From NCBI GenBank assembly GCA_037903475.1, contig JBAJFG010000074.1, forward strand, positions 372,001-436,000: 64,000 bases of DNA, given 5' to 3'. Both the position numbers and the translations under genes were made by a program. Positions 58,701 to 64,000 of this stretch are shown here, piece by piece. Under the pieces are notes generated by a model. That model ran no database searches. It was not told the DNA's origin and saw only the letters and a program-made list of their open reading frames with translations. Positions within the stretch are counted from its first letter, which is position 1. Each line of letters opens with the position of its first letter. Source of the DNA: Ancylostoma caninum (taxonomy: Eukaryota > Nematoda > Chromadorea > Rhabditida > Ancylostomatidae).

Positions 58701-61700
58701 GAGAGTGAAGTCCGAGGGTTGCAACTGTGCAATAAAGCAGTCCGAGGGAAATTTGCGGTGAAAAAAAAAATGGTTCCGAGAGATCTGATTAGACCATTTC
58801 TGTACTATCAAAGACGTTTTTTCCACATATCTTTATCAACATATTTTCCAGGTTATGCGTCCATTTATTATATTCGTGTTGGTATTTGTGATTGTATTCG
58901 GTGCAGTTTCGAATTGGTACATGTTCCGCATGATGACCGTGCCTGCGCTGTTAGGGTGAGTCAGTTGAATTGAAATTCTGCAGTGTTCTAGCTTCGAGTT
59001 CAGAGATTAAAATCAATGTGGTACTGTCACTGAAGTTTATTTTCTCGAGTGCATCATCAACAGTTTCGAATTCCTTACTGTTGGTATTAATGAAATTGAG
59101 GTGTTGTAGTTAAATAAGTAGTAATGCTAGAAAGAGTGTATTTCGTTTCATGTAGGCGCTCAAAAATCCTGGTCCCTTTCAGTGGACTGCTGCTCCCATG
59201 GTGTGGATTTATGTTCGGATGTTTTGCGTCGATTCTTACACGTCGGGCACCAGCTGATGTGACAGCAATTGCCATAGAAACCGGCATCCAGAACACCGGA
59301 ATCGCGATCCTGGTCTTGAAGGTATTTACCTAGCTTATTTAAGTCTTTTAGAACTTGAACGGGATATGAGTTAGCTACAGCGGATGAATATGGACGTTTT
59401 TTTTTTTTAAATTTATTCGATTAATATATGTATACTTTATCAGAGTCAAACATCTGAGGACGAGGAGGGGAGGGGTGGGGGGAGGTACACTTGCACAGAG
59501 CAGGCGGTCACCTCTGCTCAGGATCAAGCACGGTGACGATAAAAGTTGACATTCGTACGATCCTCCCCTCTTCTCCATAGAAATTCATACCTCCACAACG
59601 ACCACCTCTGCGTGGCAAAAATGCGGCCGTCACCCCCGTCTCCCCGTGCGACTCTACCCCTTTCTCAGCCGGCAAAATTAGGATTTCCTCACATTTTGCA
59701 TGCAATGCCCTACCCGTCCAGAACGACCTGCCCTCATACGACTCCCCTCCCTCATGGATAATTCATCCACATGTTTGAACCTACCTCTGGCACAGTTTGC
59801 ATGGTAATTGCTACCGGTCCGATTTATGATATCCAGTGGCTGTTAAATACATAGTATGCTCGTGACCATCAAATCGCGTGTGAGAGTAGCGATTACCGTG
59901 CGAATGCCGCTAGACGGGGCCGTCTGTCCGCCGGGAGTGTCTGAGTAGTGTTACGAAAGTGTTGTTTACCTCGTGGAAGCTACGTAGTGTCATACTTTTT
60001 TTTTTGCATGAGGAAGGTGTAATCTATGATGAAGGGGGGGGGCGATAAGTAAGAATGCTGTGCTGGCTAGTAGCGCAGGTTTTCCATTAGTATCGGCAAC
60101 GCTTCGCTTTTGGAAGTGCGTTGCTAGGTTTACTTGAGGGTTTCCCCTGAAGCACAGTTTCCTTTTCACCCTTTTCTTAGAGAAAATGAGAAAACTGGCC
60201 TTACATGGCAAAAGGAAGTGATTACAGCTGGAAACCGATTTGTCGCTATTGTCCTTCTATGAACCGGTGCACTTAATCGACTTGGTTGGCTCAACCTGTC
60301 TACTGGAGAGGGTATAAATGGAATTGATGCCCAAAGAGTTAATGGCGAAGAAAATTGCTTCCAAGGCCGTCGTTTTCTGCTTTTTTTTGGAAATATTTGA
60401 AATTCGCTTCACCATTAGTCATAGCCTGGCGACGTAACTTGGCTCTTGCTGTTATTTTCCCAGTATTACGTATAGCCAGTATCATTAATTAATGACGGTA
60501 ATGCTGAGAGCCGACACAAATATGAATTCCCAATGACGTTGGCGTGGAATTGCTAATCCAAGCAGCCAGGTAGCTGCCGTCCATCATGCGCTGGTCCGCT
60601 AATGAAGTATGTGGGCGAGTGAGGAAATTGCCTGGATTCTGAATGTTAATGGGTCACGCGAGGTGCTGGAGAATCTTTCCGGAAGATTATGGGATGGTCG
60701 CTAATGGACCTGGAGGAATAACTAAGGCTTAAGATTGGTAGGAAAACCATGGTAATGTTCGGGTACTCGTCTATTAGGTGAAGAATTCGTTAATTCGTTA
60801 GCGATGTCACGGAAATACGGTGGATTTAATTAGCGTTTGAGTTATCCTCTAGCTTCCGGTGTAATTGCGTGCTCTTCCATAGGAAAATGCGCTTTTTCTA
60901 ATCTAAACGGGATTAAGTAGGAAATTTGTTGATTGGTTTTCGCTCCCAACCAATCATAGGACTAAGAGCAGTCGGATGTTTTGGCTCACTCTGTGCCAAT
61001 GAGGTCATAGATGATTTAGAAGGAAGTAACTATAGTGGGTGAAAACACCAATGTACGAAGCCACTCTCATTGATGGTAAGGTTTCAATCTCAAAATTTGA
61101 TTTTGACAATATGATTGTGGAATTTGTGGCAGTTGTTTTGAGCAGGAGATGTGGTTTCTGATGCTCTATGGCTGTTTTTGTATATGAATCCAAAACTGCT
61201 TAGTGTTGTACACCAATCTTATCGCAGAAAACTGATTGTAAATCATTTGGAGTGGAAATAGGGTCGAAGAGAAATTGAGGGCCCAGGGAGTTTATGAAAT
61301 GAAACCAGTAGTGGGATTCACGGACGTTCCCATGAAAGCTGTGGACATCCAGGTGATCCAGAGAAGACTGTTTTCCGAAAGAAAATGGTACAAAATAGAA
61401 GTATATCAATTTTGTCAGCGACTTTGAATTGAAAGGGAGTGAATGACGCTTTCATAAAAAGGATTGATCATTGCCGATCTCCATCTTTGGGGAATATCCA
61501 CAAGCTTTGCGTGGAACTCCAGCTAGGCCGGCAACAGTGACGCCTGAACGTTGGCCTCATCACCTGTCAGGGTTTATAACAATCTTGGTACATTGCTCGA
61601 GCTATAGACGCTGCAAAATACCTTTCAAAGGGTCTGTGAATTCTGTTAGAACTTCAGTTAAAGTGTGACAGATGGGAGACTCCTGAGGTTTGTAATGGGT

Positions 61701-63081
61701 TGGTTGTATGCTGTTGCAGGCTACAAATGCTACAAAATCACTACAAAGTCACAATGGATTTTTTTTTGCACTTCAACTGTTCTCACATCCATCTGATGGG
61801 AAAACATAATTTGTTTTGCTCGTAGTGCTGTAGTCAAAATTCACCTAGTTATTATAGATTATTATTAGCGGCTGTAGTGCAAAAGACAGAGAAAGGGCAA
61901 AATGAAAAATACCAATTAGGGAGTGACGTCAAAACAAAGGGCGAGCTCACTTAGAGAGATGCCAGGCGAGGGAGGGTCCTCATGAGATGTTACTACTGGG
62001 ATGGTTGTGGGAATCTTACCTGAAACACGATTCTGCCTCAGGAGTTAAATACGCTAACAAGGCATGGATACTGTGAAGGATACTATTGTAGCCCTTTGAC
62101 ACAAGATATTATATTTCCAGGAATATGAAGTTCAGGACGCTGATTTGGAACCCCTTCTTCTTCTCCTCTCGGCTTTATTGCAAAAGAAATCGTGAACATT
62201 CCTCATTATAGTGAGGAATGGTTATGGAATTCGTGAACACCACTTAGAAAAAGACCCTGTGCAGGCTTTCAGCAGAAAAAAAGCATGCCCATGCCAACAG
62301 ATTTACTTCTTGGAGAATCAGGCATTATAGAGAAGAATGTTCGTAACTTCTTTTGCTATGGAGTTTTGCGAAGGTTAAGGAGGAGAGGGAGGGGGTGCCT
62401 ATTTTGTTGCAAAAAGATACGGTATTCTACTATCCCTTATTATTAGGAGGCGGGAGCGACGGTGAGGAATGTCCATGAACTTAGGATGTGGGAATTTTCT
62501 CCACAAATTTCTTCCCTCGAAATTTCTACTGCTTGTCGATTCTGGGGTTTAATTACAATAATTTTAGAATAGTCAAAATTTCTTTAATTTAAAAACGAAA
62601 CCAATTTTTATAATAAAATAATTAAAGTTATTGGATTTTTCTTGAATTTTGGAGATTCCAGCATACAATATTTTTCCAGGCGTCTTTTGCCCAGCCGGAT
62701 GCGGACATTGGAGCAGTACTCCCGGTCATAGTCGCCTGTTTCACACCTGGGCCTCTTCTGCTAGGGGCTGCGGTGCACATGACTGTGAAAGCTCTGAAGA
62801 AGCGTTCTTCTAGTGTAGGTTTTTACAAAATTTCATTTTTTCGATAGAATTATTTGTATGATACCTCGAAGATCTGCATTTTGGCTATCTTTACATCCTT
62901 ACTATTTTTTCAGTGTTTATCGATACAGAGTATCTTTCAGGTGAACGAAGAGAAGTCCCCTCCAGTGGCGGTTGAAATGGCCGCAGGAGGGCCGTCGTCT
63001 GTGGCCCTCCTTGCTGAGGCCTGTCCAGAAGCTGGAACTGAGAACGTTGCTGCAGTGGGACTAGGCACAGAATCAGCGTGA
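52749..63081 (+). CDS. SLC10-family (P3-protein-like) sodium-coupled solute transporter, complete, 13 exons
   Basis: Predicted integral membrane symporter of the bile acid:Na+ symporter fold. Exons: 52749-52817, 54273-54451, 55818-55914, 55986-56084, 56152-56295, 56354-56440, 57165-57345, 57414-57497, 57554-57651, 58852-58955, 59156-59321, 62680-62814, 62941-63081; 527 residues with consistent phases. Seen: a signal peptide (hydrophobic core LVLLLKLLIQISVAAA) across exons 1-2, an extracellular N-terminal domain of about 140 residues as in P3/SLC10A3 and SLC10A5, a first membrane helix about 174-194, the family motif GCSPGGGASN at 251-260 and IETGIQN at 421-427, then further helices and a hydrophilic Ala/Glu-rich tail. 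Ser and Asn of the first motif and Glu422/Gln426 match the sodium-binding positions known from bacterial ASBT structures. The start is 23 nt after a CTCTTTCAG splice site. The substrate cannot be told; bile acids should not be assumed. The intron at 59322-62679 is unusually long. Confidence 0.92.
59322..62679 (+). other. Long intron of the SLC10 gene
   Basis: 3.36 kb between the exon with the IETGIQN motif and the next membrane exon. Flanking exons are in phase 0. No inserted gene recognised; it contains G and T homopolymers near 59400, 59990 and 60037. Confidence 0.55.
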
Positions 63082-63813
63082 ATCTCTCCTGAATCTCTCG
63101 GTGTTTGCCTCGACTTGCGTTGTGAATCTGGTAGCCACCACCCTAAGCAGCATAAGTACTCTACTTGTATTCTTCAAAGTTGAACCAAATCATCCATGCA
63201 TTATATAACTATCGATTGATCCTCATCTTAATAGACGATTGTGTGTTGTTTTATTCTTAAGATTTTTTTTGTTGGAATTATTTGCAAAGGTGTGACATAT
63301 AGTTGTAGTTTTTTTTATTATTTTGAGCTTTATTGTTGGTCGTGATGTCCATAACCGGTTCAGTATCAAAGAGATGGAGAGATCTAAATGTCATTTAGGA
63401 GAACGTTGAAAGATGTATATTATAGAACATACAGATTTACCTGATCCCCCTATAATCGGTGCCGTGTTTGACATATCTCTTTTTTCGTATTGTTATATGT
63501 GAGCAAAGTTGCTGATGGGTGATGGAAATAAAAAGGGTAGATGGAAATCGTGAAACATCTCATGTTCTCAGAGTTGAATGGGTAAACCCGCTATCCCTTT
63601 AATAGTAAGTTTTCTTTTGTCTAGCATCCCTGGAATTATACGGAGCGGTTGTGCAAATAACCTAAGTTCATGGACAATTTTTCCTGGCCCTGGATGCACC
63701 CACCATTATGAGGATGGGTAATCTCACACCCATGATTACGCATGGGTAGCAGCTAAGTTTAGACGACGCACCATATGAGCAAACATGTTAATGGGAGCAA
63801 GAGGCCACATGCG
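63082..63813. other. 3' UTR and downstream DNA of the SLC10 gene
   Basis: Holds the likely AATAAA at 63527 and then GGGTAATCTCA-type words at about 63715-63750 related to the hairpin element. No other gene seen. Confidence 0.5.
63527..63532 (+). terminator. Likely polyadenylation signal of the SLC10 gene
   Basis: AATAAA on the plus strand 446 nt after the stop codon at 63081. No better placed copy was noticed between the two. Confidence 0.45.
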
Positions 63814-63912
63814 TCATTGAGATTACCCAGGGTAAACACGCAAACGCCACATAGATCTGCCATCCATCGTTAATACGGGCTTCAACACATTTGTCCTGGG
63901 TAATCTCAATGA
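63814..63912. mobile_element. 99-bp hairpin element, copy B
   Basis: Begins TCATTGAGATTACCCAGG and ends with its exact inverse, CCTGGGTAATCTCAATGA (18 of 18). Interior about 60 bp. Both this copy and copy A follow ATGCG directly, which may mark a longer unit. Confidence 0.8.
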
Positions 63913-64000
63913 ACCAGCCCCAGGTAGACGAATTTCAGTAAACGAGCTGCATGGATGTGAAGTAGTGTACCCTAAATGCCCGTGTAGATGTGGGTACGTC

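Overview
This is a nuclear genomic window from a nematode, most likely clade V (a rhabditid or strongylid/hookworm-type worm). That is an inference from the very intron-rich genes, the strong nematode-style 3' splice sites (mostly TTTCAG or a variant), the very short leaders after a 3' splice site at two of the start codons, and a gene neighbourhood that, as far as I recall, resembles Caenorhabditis cosmid R05D3. There are no bacterial, viral or plasmid features, so almost all long uninterrupted reading frames are meaningless. I assembled the real genes exon by exon from conserved protein motifs, splice sites and phase bookkeeping.

Layout. Positions 1 to about 20,600 hold no gene that I can recognise; this is repeat-rich DNA with several inverted-repeat elements. 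From 20,608 to 51,632 three genes lie head to tail on the minus strand, in transcription order: (i) a SETDB1/MET-2 family histone H3K9 methyltransferase (51,632 to 40,769; 32 exons, 1,222 residues, complete); (ii) a type IIA DNA topoisomerase of the eukaryotic TOP2 family that ends right after the catalytic core (39,677 to 27,012; 26 exons placed, N-terminal exon or exons not found); (iii) a small RRM protein of the RBM7 type (26,432 to 20,608; 6 exons, 199 residues). The gaps between them are about 1.1 kb and 0.6 kb, and the third gene has an 11-nt leader behind a 3' splice site, so they may form a trans-spliced operon. Diverging from the methyltransferase, on the plus strand, is a complete SLC10 family (P3-protein-like) sodium-coupled transporter (52,749 to 63,081; 13 exons, 527 residues). 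The two divergent genes share a roughly 1.1 kb upstream region with a GC-rich block.

Functional picture. The three minus-strand genes are all nuclear or nucleic-acid proteins (heterochromatin methylation, DNA topology, RNA surveillance), which would fit co-transcription, though shared function is not needed for nematode operons. The transporter is unrelated in function.

Repeats. Introns and intergenic DNA carry many short non-autonomous elements: two hAT-like MITEs with 8-bp target duplications inside topoisomerase introns plus a decayed third, a 95 to 99 bp hairpin element in two copies, a 175-bp inverted-repeat family with one copy in methyltransferase intron 1, a roughly 130-bp dispersed repeat in five copies, an inverted-repeat element that carries a tRNA-like core, and a pair of direct repeats that bracket the last exon of the methyltransferase.
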